Assembly (NCBI GenBank): GCA_951813535.1
Contig: OX638345.1
Location: 757,029 to 821,028 of the forward strand
Reading direction: 5' to 3'
Length of the DNA: 64,000 bases
Source: an uncultured Dehalococcoidia bacterium
Lineage (GTDB): Bacteria; Chloroflexota; Dehalococcoidia; Lucifugimonadales; UBA3495
The translations under genes were made by a program, and so were the position numbers. The notes beneath the pieces were generated by a model that worked only from the letters and a program-made list of their open reading frames with translations, was not told where the DNA came from and ran no database searches. Below, in pieces: positions 1 through 8,713 of the stretch. Within the stretch, counting starts at the first letter, position 1, and each line of letters begins with the position of its first letter.

Positions 1-1250
1 TCGACGACACCAAGACGGCCGAAAACCGTTTCCTGCGGCGCGAAGACCTGGATGCCGTCAGCACTGAACACCCCATCCTCGTCGCCCATCGGGCGGGGCA
101 TGTGTACTACGGCAACTCCCTGGCGCTGGAGCAGGCCGGATTCAACGACGAAACTGAGGATCCTCCGGGTGGCCGCCTGGGACGGCACGCCGATACCGGC
201 CGTCTGGACGGTGTGATCTACGAGCGCGCCGCCGACGATCTCCGGGAGAACCAACTGCCCGTCGAGAACGAAGAGACCCGACGTGAGGGCCTTCGCGTCA
301 TCTGCGAAATGCTCAACCGGGCCGGCCTGACCAGCGTCCACGACGCCCGCGTCACCGACTACGAGTTGCGCACCTACCAGGAGGGCCGCGACAACGGCGA
401 CCTGACCCTGCGCGTCTACGCCCTGATGTGGTACCGCTACTTTCCTGCCCTGCGCGATGCCGGCATCCGCGCCGGCATGGGCGACGACCGGCTTCGCATC
501 GGCGGCATCAAGATGGTCGCCGATGGCGCGATAGCCTCCCGCACCGCCTACCTGTCCGAGCCCTACGTGGGCAGCTGCTGCGACCACGGCATCCTCACCA
601 TGACCGAAGATGAGATCGCCGAGAACGTCATGGAGATGCACGCCGCCGGATTCCAGGTCTGCATCCACGCCAACGGCGATTCCACGATTGACCTGGTGCT
701 CCGGGCCTACGAGGCGGCGCAGAAGGCCCACCCGCGTTCGGACCCGCGGCACCGCATCGAGCACTGCACCCTGGTCAACCCCGACCTGCTCACCCGCATG
801 CACAACCTCGGAGCAGTGGCGACCCCCTTCTGCACCTACGTGTACTACCACGGCGAGAAGATGCAGTTCTACGGCGAGGACCGGCTGCAGTGGATGTTTG
901 CCCAGCGCTCGTTCATGGACTACAACGTCATATCCACCGGCGCCACCGACTACCCGCCCGGCCCCTTCGAGCCGCTGATGGGCATCCAGAGCTGCGTCAC
1001 CCGCACCGACAGCGAGGGACGAGAGTGGGGAACCAACCAGCGCATCTCCGTGGAGGATGCTCTGCGCATCTACACCCAGAACAGTGCCTACGCGGGTTTC
1101 GAGGAAAACCTCAAGGGCAGCATCGAGGTGGGCAAGCTGGCCGACCTGGTGGTCCTGGCCGAGGACCCGACAGCCATCGACCCCTTCGGCATCAAGGACA
1201 TCACCGTGGAGCGCACTATCGTTGGCGGGAAGACCGTCTACGAGGGATAG
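1..1250 (+). CDS. Amidohydrolase family protein, YtcJ-like (5' truncated)
   Basis: The frame is open from base 3 and no start lies upstream in the window, so the N-terminus, with the first metal-binding His pair, is missing. The visible part is the C-terminal two thirds of an amidohydrolase_3 (YtcJ/NfdA-like) protein: an R-FL-R-DLD segment, a GH..NS helix, K-MVADGAIASRTAYL, HANGD, RHRIEHC and the final KLADLVVLAEDP composite-domain motif. Family members are zinc-dependent hydrolases of amides, formamides or cyclic C-N substrates; the substrate here cannot be told. It is cytoplasmic, as no other topology is visible. The next gene is on the opposite strand. The family call is firm, the specificity open. 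Confidence 0.85.
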   Translation, partial: DDTKTAENRFLRREDLDAVSTEHPILVAHRAGHVYYGNSLALEQAGFNDETEDPPGGRLGRHADTGRLDGVIYERAADDLRENQLPVENEETRREGLRVICEMLNRAGLTSVHDARVTDYELRTYQEGRDNGDLTLRVYALMWYRYFPALRDAGIRAGMGDDRLRIGGIKMVADGAIASRTAYLSEPYVGSCCDHGILTMTEDEIAENVMEMHAAGFQVCIHANGDSTIDLVLRAYEAAQKAHPRSDPRHRIEHCTLVNPDLLTRMHNLGAVATPFCTYVYYHGEKMQFYGEDRLQWMFAQRSFMDYNVISTGATDYPPGPFEPLMGIQSCVTRTDSEGREWGTNQRISVEDALRIYTQNSAYAGFEENLKGSIEVGKLADLVVLAEDPTAIDPFGIKDITVERTIVGGKTVYEG

Positions 1251-1354
1251 GTAGCGTTTACGGCCTTTGCCTGTTGACTCGATGGCTCTTCGAAGATCGA
1301 TTTCGGGCAACCATGGCCCAGACGTAGTTGCCTGTGACTAAACCTTTGGAACGG

Positions 1355-1741
1355 CTAGGAATCTGAGAGTTTCTCGGCGTCGTCGATGTAATCCGAAGTT
1401 TCGCGCACGCGCCGTTCGACGTCGGGGCCGCAGATCCCGGAATAGAAGCACGTACCGTGTAGGTAGCTGATCCTGGTGAAGTAACGTCCGACCAAGGTTT
1501 CGTAGGCGTTTGACTCTCTAGCCAGCGCCAAGAGCGCCTCGGTGGTGTCGTGGGTGCTGGGTGGTTCCTCGCCAGTGCGGGACAATACCAAGCCGTCCGT
1601 GGCCCGCTTGGTTGCGCACCAAGCCTTTTCGGCTGCATCGCGCATGTCACCTGCCTGAAACCGTTCGATGGCTTGGGCGTGGACCGCTCGGGAATCGGCA
1701 AAGATCTCGGCGGCGCGGTCGTGGGTCGAAATGGTCGCCAA
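1355..1741 (-). CDS. HEPN/PaREP1-like helical protein, 128 aa
   Basis: This is a small all-helical protein with an N-terminal segment of the type AIERFQAGDMRDAAEKAWCATKRA, the pattern seen in PaREP1/DUF5618 and related HEPN-like families (GD..xAAEKAW..). The central part has a second helical pair and the C-terminus ends in DYIDDAEKLSDS. No obvious HEPN RxxxxH active site is visible, so ribonuclease activity is not supported. It stands alone between two unrelated transcription units. A distant relative occurs near the other end of the window (61.8-62.15 kb). The fold assignment is by motif only; function unknown. Confidence 0.6.
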   Translation of the reverse strand: MATISTHDRAAEIFADSRAVHAQAIERFQAGDMRDAAEKAWCATKRATDGLVLSRTGEEPPSTHDTTEALLALARESNAYETLVGRYFTRISYLHGTCFYSGICGPDVERRVRETSDYIDDAEKLSDS

Positions 1742-1835
1742 AATTGTCTCCTCAAGGGCTACGCGAGCATTCTGCCAGTTGAGGTATGACCACGAAACCG
1801 CGCTTCGTCCTCTTGCGTATCCACTTCCGTAAATC

Positions 1836-1946
1836 GTCGGAAATCAGGATTTACCGGATATTATGATTGGGCAGGGTGGGGAGATCTCCATGACACAACG
1901 GTTCCAATCCTGACAATCCCTAAATCTTGAAAATCCTGATTCTGAC
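1836..1946. repeat. Interspersed imperfect inverted repeat, copy A
   Basis: The left arm carries AAATCAGGATTTACCGGAT and the right arm AAATCCTGATTCTGAC, so the unit can fold into a long hairpin. Read on the minus strand, its centre (GGATTGGAACCGTT, then ATGGAGATCTCC) and right flank match copy C at 55.2 kb, so it is a member of a repeat family and not a chance palindrome. It lies between the HEPN-like gene and a LivK-type gene, in inverse orientation to copies C and D. Confidence 0.8.
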
Positions 1947-2008
1947 GTTTCCCAGCCGCCAAACTGGGTACGCATGAGAGCAGCCTGCCGGTTGGCGTAA
2001 CTTCCCTG

Positions 2009-3280
2009 CTACTTTGCAACCACCAGGCTCTCCACCTGCCGGTATTCCCCGTCGGCTCCGATCACCGTCAGGAACACCTCGTCGGAACCCTGGTTGTCCT
2101 GCGGCCCGAATTTGAGCTGCATCCCGTCGATGTCGATGGGTTCGGAGGTTTGCAGGGCCTCGATGAAGCAATCCCGGCTCAGCGCGCGACCGCAGGCCTC
2201 CAGCCCGGCGATGGCCAGGCGCCCGGCCAGGTAACCCTCCAGGGAAACGAATCCGGGCTCCGCCCGGGCGTCGTAATCGGACAGGGCGGCGTGATATCGG
2301 GCCACTACGGGGATGCTGTTGTCTTCGGGTTGGGGCACGACCTGGGTGACATACACCCCCTCGCCCTGGACGCCCAGCGCATCTGCCAGCGCGCGGCTGC
2401 CCACGAACGAGACTGCCATGAACAGCGGATCTGCCTCTCGCCGTGCCAGTTCAACCGTCCGCGCCACCGGAGCGTACGAGCCGATCATGATGATGGCTTC
2501 CGGATCCGCCTCCATGATCTGGCTCACCGCCGACTTGACGGCGCTGGTGTTGCGCTCGTAATGCCCGGACGCTACCGGTTTCAGACCGCGGCGCTCCAGG
2601 GCCAGCGTCGTCCCGTCCAACCCGTTCTGCCCGTAGGAATCGTTCTGGTACAGCACCCCGACCCGGGTCACTCCCAGGTCTTCCGTGAGACGCTTCACCA
2701 TTTCCTCCGTTTCCTGGTAGTACGAGGCGCGGAGGTTGAGCACGTTGCCCAACTCCGGATCCCTCAGGAACTCGGCGCCGGTGAACGGAGCAATAAATGG
2801 CACCCCGGCCTCGTGAGTCAACGGCGCCGCCATTCGCGAGGTGGGCGTCCCCACCGCGCCGATCAGCGCGAACACCTTGCGGTTTTCAATCAGTAGCTTG
2901 GTGTTGGCCGCCGCGAAGTTGGGCTCGTAGGCGTCGTCCAGCGTTTCGAGCACCAGGTGGCGGCCATAAACGCCGCCAGACTGGTTGGCCTCGTGAAACG
3001 CAGCCTCGATGCCCAGGCGCATTCCCGTGCCCAGGAACCGCGCCGCTCCGGTGAACGCGGCCGACTGCCCAAATATGATCTCGTCGTGGAATACGCCGGA
3101 TTCTCCGTCGCCCTCAGAGCTCGCCGCTGCGGTCACTGCGACTGTCGGCACGCTGTCACCTTCCGCCGGCGCGGATGCCTGGCCTCCTGCCTGACATGCG
3201 ATGCCCAAGGATATGCCCAGCAACAAGGCGGCAAGTGCCAGGGGCGCGAGGCGTCGGACCACTGTCCTGGTCGGATGCAT
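2009..3280 (-). CDS. ABC transporter substrate-binding lipoprotein, LivK type (1)
   Basis: A periplasmic-binding-protein type I (Peripla_BP_6, LivK-like) protein of 423 aa. I start at the ATG at 3280 because the protein then begins with MHPTRTVVRR, a hydrophobic stretch and a lipobox ending at Cys29 (LGIAC); the longer frame adds an unlikely 27-residue leader. Ligand-domain motifs are FGQSAAFTG, EANQSGGVYGR, FALIGAVGTPTS, PFIAPFTGAEFLRDP and a C-terminal GYLAGRLAIAGL. The protein is anchored outside the membrane and binds a small solute, perhaps an amino acid, amide or urea-like compound. No permease or ATPase gene is nearby. It is a tandem paralogue of the next gene upstream. Confidence 0.88.
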   Translation of the reverse strand: MHPTRTVVRRLAPLALAALLLGISLGIACQAGGQASAPAEGDSVPTVAVTAAASSEGDGESGVFHDEIIFGQSAAFTGAARFLGTGMRLGIEAAFHEANQSGGVYGRHLVLETLDDAYEPNFAAANTKLLIENRKVFALIGAVGTPTSRMAAPLTHEAGVPFIAPFTGAEFLRDPELGNVLNLRASYYQETEEMVKRLTEDLGVTRVGVLYQNDSYGQNGLDGTTLALERRGLKPVASGHYERNTSAVKSAVSQIMEADPEAIIMIGSYAPVARTVELARREADPLFMAVSFVGSRALADALGVQGEGVYVTQVVPQPEDNSIPVVARYHAALSDYDARAEPGFVSLEGYLAGRLAIAGLEACGRALSRDCFIEALQTSEPIDIDGMQLKFGPQDNQGSDEVFLTVIGADGEYRQVESLVVAK

Positions 3281-3524
3281 TGCTCTACTCTCGCTTCCAA
3301 AGTGTATGGACGGTATCACACGCCCCTCACTCATGTCTGCGAAAGTGGGCTCCTGGGGCATGTAGCCTTCGAACTCATATGGAGCTCACAGGTAGAAATA
3401 TAATCGGACCATTGTGCCATCGCCCCGTGAACGTTCGACGCTCCCGGCGCAATCCAGGGAGCCGGCCGCCGCTGCCCCTGACCGGTTCAGTCGGAGTGAC
3501 CGGATGCCACGCCGCTTACCAGGT

Positions 3525-4778
3525 TCAGGGGCCGCCTTCGAGGCTTTCCACCTGGCGGTACTCGCCGTTCTCTCCCAATACGGTGACGAACACGGCATCG
3601 GACCCCTGGTTGTCCTCAGGCCCGTATTGGAGCGGAAATCCTTCGATGTCAACGGTCTGTCCCCTCCGGATCGCGTTGAGGAAACAATCGTGGGTCAGAT
3701 CCCGGCCACACCCTTGCAAACCCGCGATTGCCAGCCGTCCCGCCAGGTAACCCTCCAGCGAAACGAAGCTCGGCGTCGCGTCCGGATCGTGGGAGGTCAG
3801 GGCGGCCTGGTATTTGGCGACGACGGGGATGCTATCGTCATCCGGGGAAGGCACCACCTGCGTCACGTAGATACCAGCGCCGTCCGCCCCTAACGCTTCC
3901 GCCAACGGCCCGCTGCCCACGAACGAAATCGCCATGAACACCGGGTCTATCTGTTCGCGCACGGCCTGGATCGCCTTCGCCACTGGGGCGTAAGCCCCGA
4001 CCATGATGACCGCCTCCGGATCAGTGTCCACGATGTGGAACACCGCGCCCGTTGTCGCCCCGGTGTTGCGTTCGTAGTATCCGGATCCGGCCGGCTCCAG
4101 ACCTCTGCGCTGCAGAGCCTGGATCGTGCCCGCAAGCCCGGCCTGCCCGAAAGAGTCATTCTGATAGAACACCGCGATCCGCTTGAACCCCAGATCCTCG
4201 GTAAGACGCTCCACCATCTCCTCGGTTTCCTGGTAGTACGACGCCCGCAGGTTCAGGATGTTGTCCAATTCCGGATCACGCAGGAATTCTGCGCCGGTGA
4301 AAGGAGCCAGGAAAGGAGCGCCGGCGGAGTTGGCTGACAGGAAAGCGGACCTCGACGTCGGAGTGCCCACCGCGCCGATCAGCGCGAAGACCTTCCGCTC
4401 GTATAGCAGCTCCTGAGTGTTGGAGAACGCAGCGTCCGCTTCGTACCCATCGTCCAGGGACTCCAGCTCCAGGCGACGGCCGTGTACACCGCCCGCCTCG
4501 TTGGCTTCGTTGAACGCCGCCAGTATCCCGAGACGCATGTTGCTGCCCAGGTCCTGGGCTGGACCGCTGAAAGCTGCGGACTGCCCGAACAGCACTCGGT
4601 CGTCAAACACGCCCTGGTCCGCTCGTTCTGCCGACGCCGCTGCACCGCCGGTTCCGTCGGCGTCCGGCGCCGGCTGCGCTGACCCAGCGCAGGCCACGCC
4701 CGCAAACAGAACCGCCAAAGCCACGACGATGGCCAAGGCCGCGACCAGAGATTTAGGTCTCATCTGAATGTTGCTCAT
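3525..4778 (-). CDS. ABC transporter substrate-binding lipoprotein, LivK type (2)
   Basis: This is the tandem paralogue of the LivK-type gene downstream; the two share long identical runs (GAVGTPTSR, PFTGAEFLRDPEL, NLRASYYQETEEMV, SFVGSGPLAEALG-like). The start is placed at the ATG at 4778 (MSNIQMRPKS), giving a signal peptide with lipobox Cys30 (FAGVAC); an ATG at 4763 is also possible. The mature part begins with a low-complexity Ser/Ala/Asp linker, then a Peripla_BP_6 domain. Its solute is unknown. It precedes its paralogue by about 245 bp and is followed upstream by an amidase gene, which may suggest an amide-type substrate, an inference only. Confidence 0.88.
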   Translation of the reverse strand: MSNIQMRPKSLVAALAIVVALAVLFAGVACAGSAQPAPDADGTGGAAASAERADQGVFDDRVLFGQSAAFSGPAQDLGSNMRLGILAAFNEANEAGGVHGRRLELESLDDGYEADAAFSNTQELLYERKVFALIGAVGTPTSRSAFLSANSAGAPFLAPFTGAEFLRDPELDNILNLRASYYQETEEMVERLTEDLGFKRIAVFYQNDSFGQAGLAGTIQALQRRGLEPAGSGYYERNTGATTGAVFHIVDTDPEAVIMVGAYAPVAKAIQAVREQIDPVFMAISFVGSGPLAEALGADGAGIYVTQVVPSPDDDSIPVVAKYQAALTSHDPDATPSFVSLEGYLAGRLAIAGLQGCGRDLTHDCFLNAIRRGQTVDIEGFPLQYGPEDNQGSDAVFVTVLGENGEYRQVESLEGGP

Positions 4779-4887
4779 ACCGACTTCTGTGTTTGCTCGG
4801 CGGAGCATACACCACGACACCCACCGAATGCCCTGAACCTCTGGCCCGGCGTTCCGGGAAATCCCGGCAGCGAATGAACGGACGCGG

Positions 4888-6321
4888 TTACAGTTCCGGC
4901 GGCCGCCTCTCATGCCATGGCGTGGCCTGTTCGTAGGCGTAGGCAGCGCGGAATATATTCGCCTCGCCCAGGTGCGGACCGCCGATCTGCAGCGCCAGCG
5001 GCAACGCCCCGTCCCCGTCGCTGGTGAACCCACAGGGTATGCTCAGCGCCGGACATCCGCTCAGGCTGTACAGACCGCGGAAGCTGCCGTCCCGAAGCGC
5101 GGCGGCGGCCATCTCCTTGTTGTCGATCATTGCCGGCTCGTCGGCCAGCAGCCCGGCCGGCCCGGATGAGGTGGGTTGTATCAGCAGGTCAACGCTGCGG
5201 AAGGCCTCGATCACCTGGCGGCGTACCAGCGCCCGCAACTTCAGCGCCTTGTAGTACACCTGCCCCGGTATCAGGTTGCCCACGGCAAAGGCCACCCGTG
5301 TGTTCGGATGGTAGTCCTCGAACCGCTCCCGCAGCCACTCGGGGTTCAGGCTGACCCGCTCCGTGCTGGTGATGGTGCGCACGATGGGGCCGGTCACCGG
5401 AGCCATCGGTAGGCTCACCGGAACGACCTCCGCGCCCAGTTCTCCGAACACCTCGGCGGCGGCGGCGGCGGCTTCCCGGCTCTGTTCGTTCAGCGACAGG
5501 CCGTGGCCACCCATCAGCTCCTGCACCACGCCGATGCGCATCCCTCGCACGCCGCCGTCCAGCCCGTTCAGATAGTCGGGCACGGGTTCGGTGCGGCTGT
5601 ACCGGTCCTTGGGGTCGCGTCCGGCGATCACGCCCAGCGTGAGCGCGCAGTCAGTCACGGTCCTTGAGATGGGGCCGATGGTGTCCGTAGACCAGCTGGC
5701 GCCGTCGACGCCAGCGCGGCTCACTCGCCCCCACGTGGGACGGATGCCCACCAGGCCGCTGTTGGCCGCCGGACCGCGTATGGAGCCGCCCGTGTCCTCC
5801 CCCAGCGAGGTGGCGCACAGGAACCCCGCCGTGGCGGACCCGCTGCCGGTGCTGGAAGTGCCCGGGTTCCGGTTGGTGTCCCAGGGGTTGCGCGCCGGCC
5901 CGAACCAACTGCTGATGGGATCGCCCATGGCGAACTCGCTCATGTTGGTCTTGCCGATGATGACCGCGCCGGCGTCCTTGAGCTTGGCCACCACCGTGGC
6001 GTCGGTATCCGGCACAAAGTCGGCCCGGATCTTGGAGCCGTCGCTGTTGCGTATTCCCGACGCGTAGATCTGATCCTTTACACCCACTGGTACGCCGTGC
6101 AGCGGCCCGCGGAAGTTGCCGGCGGCGGCTTCGTCGTCCAGCCGCCTGGCGTCGGCGCGAGCCTCGTCGGCGCACACCGTGATGTAGGCATTCAGCTTGT
6201 CGCCCACCGCGTCGATGCGGGCCAGGTAGGCGTCCACCGCCTCGACACACGACACCTCCCTCGCGCGGATGGCGGCGGCCAGTTCTGATGCGGGCAGGAA
6301 CGGGATTTCAGCGGGCGTCAT
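4888..6321 (-). CDS. Amidase-signature hydrolase (1)
   Basis: A 477-residue amidase-signature enzyme. The Ser-cisSer-Lys triad is visible: Lys82 in GVPVGVKDQ, the Ser pair near 156-157 in GTSSTGSGSATAG, and Ser180 in EDTGGSIRGPA. Such enzymes hydrolyse amides, carbamoyl compounds or biuret/allophanate-type substrates, or act in GatCAB. The ATG overlaps the stop of the small GatC-like gene by 4 nt and has a GGAGG SD inside it, so the pair is co-translated. Close relatives occur in the window at 60.4 and 62.2 kb; the 62.2-kb one has the same paired arrangement. With no gatB nearby, a catabolic role is more likely than tRNA amidation. Confidence 0.9.
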   Translation of the reverse strand: MTPAEIPFLPASELAAAIRAREVSCVEAVDAYLARIDAVGDKLNAYITVCADEARADARRLDDEAAAGNFRGPLHGVPVGVKDQIYASGIRNSDGSKIRADFVPDTDATVVAKLKDAGAVIIGKTNMSEFAMGDPISSWFGPARNPWDTNRNPGTSSTGSGSATAGFLCATSLGEDTGGSIRGPAANSGLVGIRPTWGRVSRAGVDGASWSTDTIGPISRTVTDCALTLGVIAGRDPKDRYSRTEPVPDYLNGLDGGVRGMRIGVVQELMGGHGLSLNEQSREAAAAAAEVFGELGAEVVPVSLPMAPVTGPIVRTITSTERVSLNPEWLRERFEDYHPNTRVAFAVGNLIPGQVYYKALKLRALVRRQVIEAFRSVDLLIQPTSSGPAGLLADEPAMIDNKEMAAAALRDGSFRGLYSLSGCPALSIPCGFTSDGDGALPLALQIGGPHLGEANIFRAAYAYEQATPWHERRPPEL

Positions 6322-6515
6322 TCTGCCACCTCCATGTCGGCGGGATGGGTCACGGCCACATACTCTTCCAGGTTGAACCCTGGCGGATTGATGGCGGCCA
6401 TCTCCTGCAGCATCGCGTTCAGGCTGTGCGTCACCTGGCTCAGCTCCGGCTCACTCAGCGTGAGCCCCACCGCCTTGGCCAAAGCCTGGATTTCGTCGTT
6501 GTTCAAATCGGACAT
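6318..6515 (-). CDS. GatC/AtzG-like small amidase partner (1)
   Basis: A 65-residue protein beginning MSDLNNDEIQALAKAVGLTL, with the two-helix then extended pattern of GatC-like and AtzG-type (DUF4089) subunits. AtzG is known to wrap around and stabilise the AtzE amidase; the role here is inferred from the 4-nt overlap with the amidase start and from the same arrangement at 63.6-63.8 kb. An SD (GGAG) lies just before the ATG. It is too short to be an enzyme. Residues 44-60 (PPGFNLEEYVAVTHPAD) would form the extended tail. Confidence 0.75.
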   Translation of the reverse strand: MSDLNNDEIQALAKAVGLTLSEPELSQVTHSLNAMLQEMAAINPPGFNLEEYVAVTHPADMEVAE

Positions 6516-6528
6516 AACGGCTCCATAG

Positions 6529-6959
6529 TTACTGTCGCGGATCGATCACTTCGATGAAAGGGAAACGTCGGAAGTCACTGTCCATGGTGCAGATCTTGTT
6601 GATACCGTGTTCGCGTGCCAGCACTGCAGTATGTAGATCGTGAACACGGCTGCCACGTACTTCGGGCAGTTCGGTAACTATCTGAGCTAGCACTGACATA
6701 TGCTGCAATGTTGGCAGCAGGAGTCCGAAACCCGGCATCGCCAACAGGCCGCTAATGTAACGCCGCGCCTCGGCCAGGCTCCAGGGCTGGCTGGATACCC
6801 GCGGATGTGTGACCACTCGAAAGAACTCGTAGCAGATATTCCATGTTAGCAATCCAGAAGAAGGTGTGTCGCCAGCCTCTACGATGCGCCGCCGACAGGC
6901 GTCGTGGAATTCCGTATCATCTCGAGCGGCATAAACCAGACGTTGGTATCAAAAACCAT
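6529..6959 (-). pseudogene. vapC: VapC-type PIN toxin, frameshifted
   Basis: An intact 107-codon frame covers the C-terminal PIN region (TWNICYEFFRVVTHP, RGSRVHDLHTAVLAREHGI, DSDFRRF). Upstream, an ATG at 6959 overlapping the antitoxin stop opens with MVFDTNV, the expected PIN start, but runs out of frame and stops after 26 codons. Inserting one base after the seventh codon would join MVFDTNV to VYAARDDTEFHDACRRRIVEAGDT and the rest. The likely event is a 1-nt loss, from mutation or an assembly error. PIN toxins are Mg-dependent RNases; DTN and the later D residues are the metal ligands. As read, a functional VapC would not be made. Confidence 0.82.
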
Positions 6960-7329
6960 CGTACTCGTCCATTACGCGGCGAAGTTCCTCTTTGTTGGAG
7001 ATGTCAACCAGGAGCTCGCCGCCCCGCCACTTGGGCAACCTTTCCATCAACTCCTCAGCAGATTCCGATGGAGGTTGCCCATCGTACTCATCCATCACCC
7101 GGTAGAGTTCTTCTTTGTTGGTGATGTCAACCAATTCTCCGCCGCTGTTCCATTTGGGCAACTCGGGCCACGGATCTTCCGGTTTGTCAGGAGCTGCTTC
7201 GGTCGGGACCTCGTCGAGTATATTGAGAATGCCAGCCTCCACCAGCGCAGACACGGTGGTGCCCCGCCGCTTCGCTTCCGCGTACAGCCTTTCTACGATG
7301 GTTTCGTCGATGTTTAGCGTCGTTTGCAT
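6949..7329 (-). CDS. vapB: Ribbon-helix-helix antitoxin (VapB-like) with duplicated C-terminal segment
   Basis: The start at 7329 gives MQTTLNIDETIVERLYAEAKRRG, an RHH DNA-binding domain followed by a long helix. The remaining 85 residues contain the same roughly 27-residue block twice: LPKW..GGELVDITNKEELYRVMDEYDG and LPKWRGGELLVDISNKEELRRVMDEYDG, separated by an Asp/Glu/Pro-rich linker. In VapB-type antitoxins the C-terminal segment binds and blocks the toxin, so duplication could give two toxin-binding sites per chain. The stop overlaps the toxin ATG by 11 nt (translational coupling). Autoregulation is expected for the family. Length 126 aa, longer than the usual 70-90. Confidence 0.8.
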   Translation of the reverse strand: MQTTLNIDETIVERLYAEAKRRGTTVSALVEAGILNILDEVPTEAAPDKPEDPWPELPKWNSGGELVDITNKEELYRVMDEYDGQPPSESAEELMERLPKWRGGELLVDISNKEELRRVMDEYDGF

Positions 7330-7361
7330 GATGCTCAACTCTTCGCCAGGTTTCCTCCAGA

Positions 7362-8696
7362 TTACACCGTTTGCCCCGTAAACCGCCAACTTCCCAGCAG
7401 CGCCGCCGGCACGTGCATCGCCACGCCCGCCTCGTTCAGGTTAAGGTGCGCCGTGTCGGACAGGCCCTGGCAGCCGGCCAACGCCTCCACGTAGCTCTGG
7501 GTGAAGCGCAAGTTCTTCACTGGCGTGGTAATCTCGCCGTCCGCGATCAGGAACGTGCCGTCCCGTGTCATGCCGGTCATCACGCAGCCACGGTTGTGCG
7601 ACAGGCGGGTGTAGTAGAAGCGCGTGATGTACAGCCCCCGGTCCACCGATGCGATCAGATCCTCGGTGGTGCGGTCGCCGGGGCGCATGAACAGGTTGGT
7701 GGCCGTGGGTCCGCCCGTCGCTCCCCGCTGGTGGCCGGTGGAGCCCACGCCGGCCCTGGCGGCGGTGTACGTGTTGTGCACCGGGCCTTTCACCACGCCA
7801 TCGGCAACGATCTCCACCCGCTGCCGGGGCACACCCTCTGCGTCAAACGGGACCGGCCACCCGTCTGGGTCCAGCCCATTGTCGTAGATGGAAACCAAGG
7901 GGCTCATCGCCGGTTTTCCATGCAGTTCGCTCATCCAGCTTCGCCCGTCGTGCACCATCTGCGCGCCCATACCGTAGAAGCTGAGCGCTTCGAGCATGTC
8001 GTCCACCGCATAGTTCTCCAGCACCACCGGGTACTCGCCCGGATCCAGGTCCTGGGGATTGCGCCCGCGTACCGCCTTGCCGATAGCCTCGTCCGCCAGC
8101 GCTTCGCCGTCAATTGCGTCCATGCGCCAGCCGCCGCCCTTGGACCAACCCGCCGAGTCGTCGCTGCGCGCGGTGATGAGCAGGCCGGAGAACGAACCCG
8201 CGTGGTAGGCGTCGGCTCCCAGCGTGCTGACCACGGCCAGTTCGGTGGCGCCGGTGCGACAGAAGCCGGCGGCGTCCAGGGACAGATCGGCAGCCTTGTG
8301 GCACACCATTCCGGCAATAGCCGCCCGCCGGTCAGCATCGCAATCGGCTGTCGCCCCGTCGTACGCCGCTACCGATTGGGCCGGCGCCGGTTCCGGCAGG
8401 CCGGGAAACTCCGGGTCCTCGGGCATGAGCCGGGCGTACTCGGCGGCCTGGCGCACCGCGTCAGCGAGGCCCGTTTCCGACAGGTTGTTGGTAACCGCCC
8501 GCCCCTGGCGTTTGCCCACCGCAACCCGGACGTGCGCGATGGCGTCCTGGTGCGCCACGTTCTGGTGGATGCGGTTGTTCGCGAACCGGGTCAGTGCCTG
8601 CTCCGTCGCCGTCAGGTATATGTCGCCGTCCGCGCCCGCCGGACACTGGCGCAGCGCCTCCCGCAGCAGTGTCCGTATCCGTTCCCGTCCCAGCAT
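7362..8696 (-). CDS. tldE: TldD/PmbA family protein, TldE-type subunit
   Basis: A 444-residue TldD/PmbA protein without the HExxxH metal motif, so it is the TldE-like partner of the gene 17 bp upstream. The start at 8696 (MLGRERIRTLLREAL) removes an unlikely Arg/Pro-rich leader that overlaps tldD. The C-terminal half has the PmbA features: GVxxGPVHNTYTAARAG, STGHQRG, a PxxTNLFMRPGD segment and a final GVAMHVPAALLGSWRFTGQTV. TldD/TldE heterodimers degrade unfolded or leader-containing peptides and mature some RiPPs. No RiPP precursor was seen nearby, so a general peptide-processing role is the default. Confidence 0.85.
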   Translation of the reverse strand: MLGRERIRTLLREALRQCPAGADGDIYLTATEQALTRFANNRIHQNVAHQDAIAHVRVAVGKRQGRAVTNNLSETGLADAVRQAAEYARLMPEDPEFPGLPEPAPAQSVAAYDGATADCDADRRAAIAGMVCHKAADLSLDAAGFCRTGATELAVVSTLGADAYHAGSFSGLLITARSDDSAGWSKGGGWRMDAIDGEALADEAIGKAVRGRNPQDLDPGEYPVVLENYAVDDMLEALSFYGMGAQMVHDGRSWMSELHGKPAMSPLVSIYDNGLDPDGWPVPFDAEGVPRQRVEIVADGVVKGPVHNTYTAARAGVGSTGHQRGATGGPTATNLFMRPGDRTTEDLIASVDRGLYITRFYYTRLSHNRGCVMTGMTRDGTFLIADGEITTPVKNLRFTQSYVEALAGCQGLSDTAHLNLNEAGVAMHVPAALLGSWRFTGQTV

Positions 8697-8713
8697 CGTG
8701 GTCCGCTCGGGTT

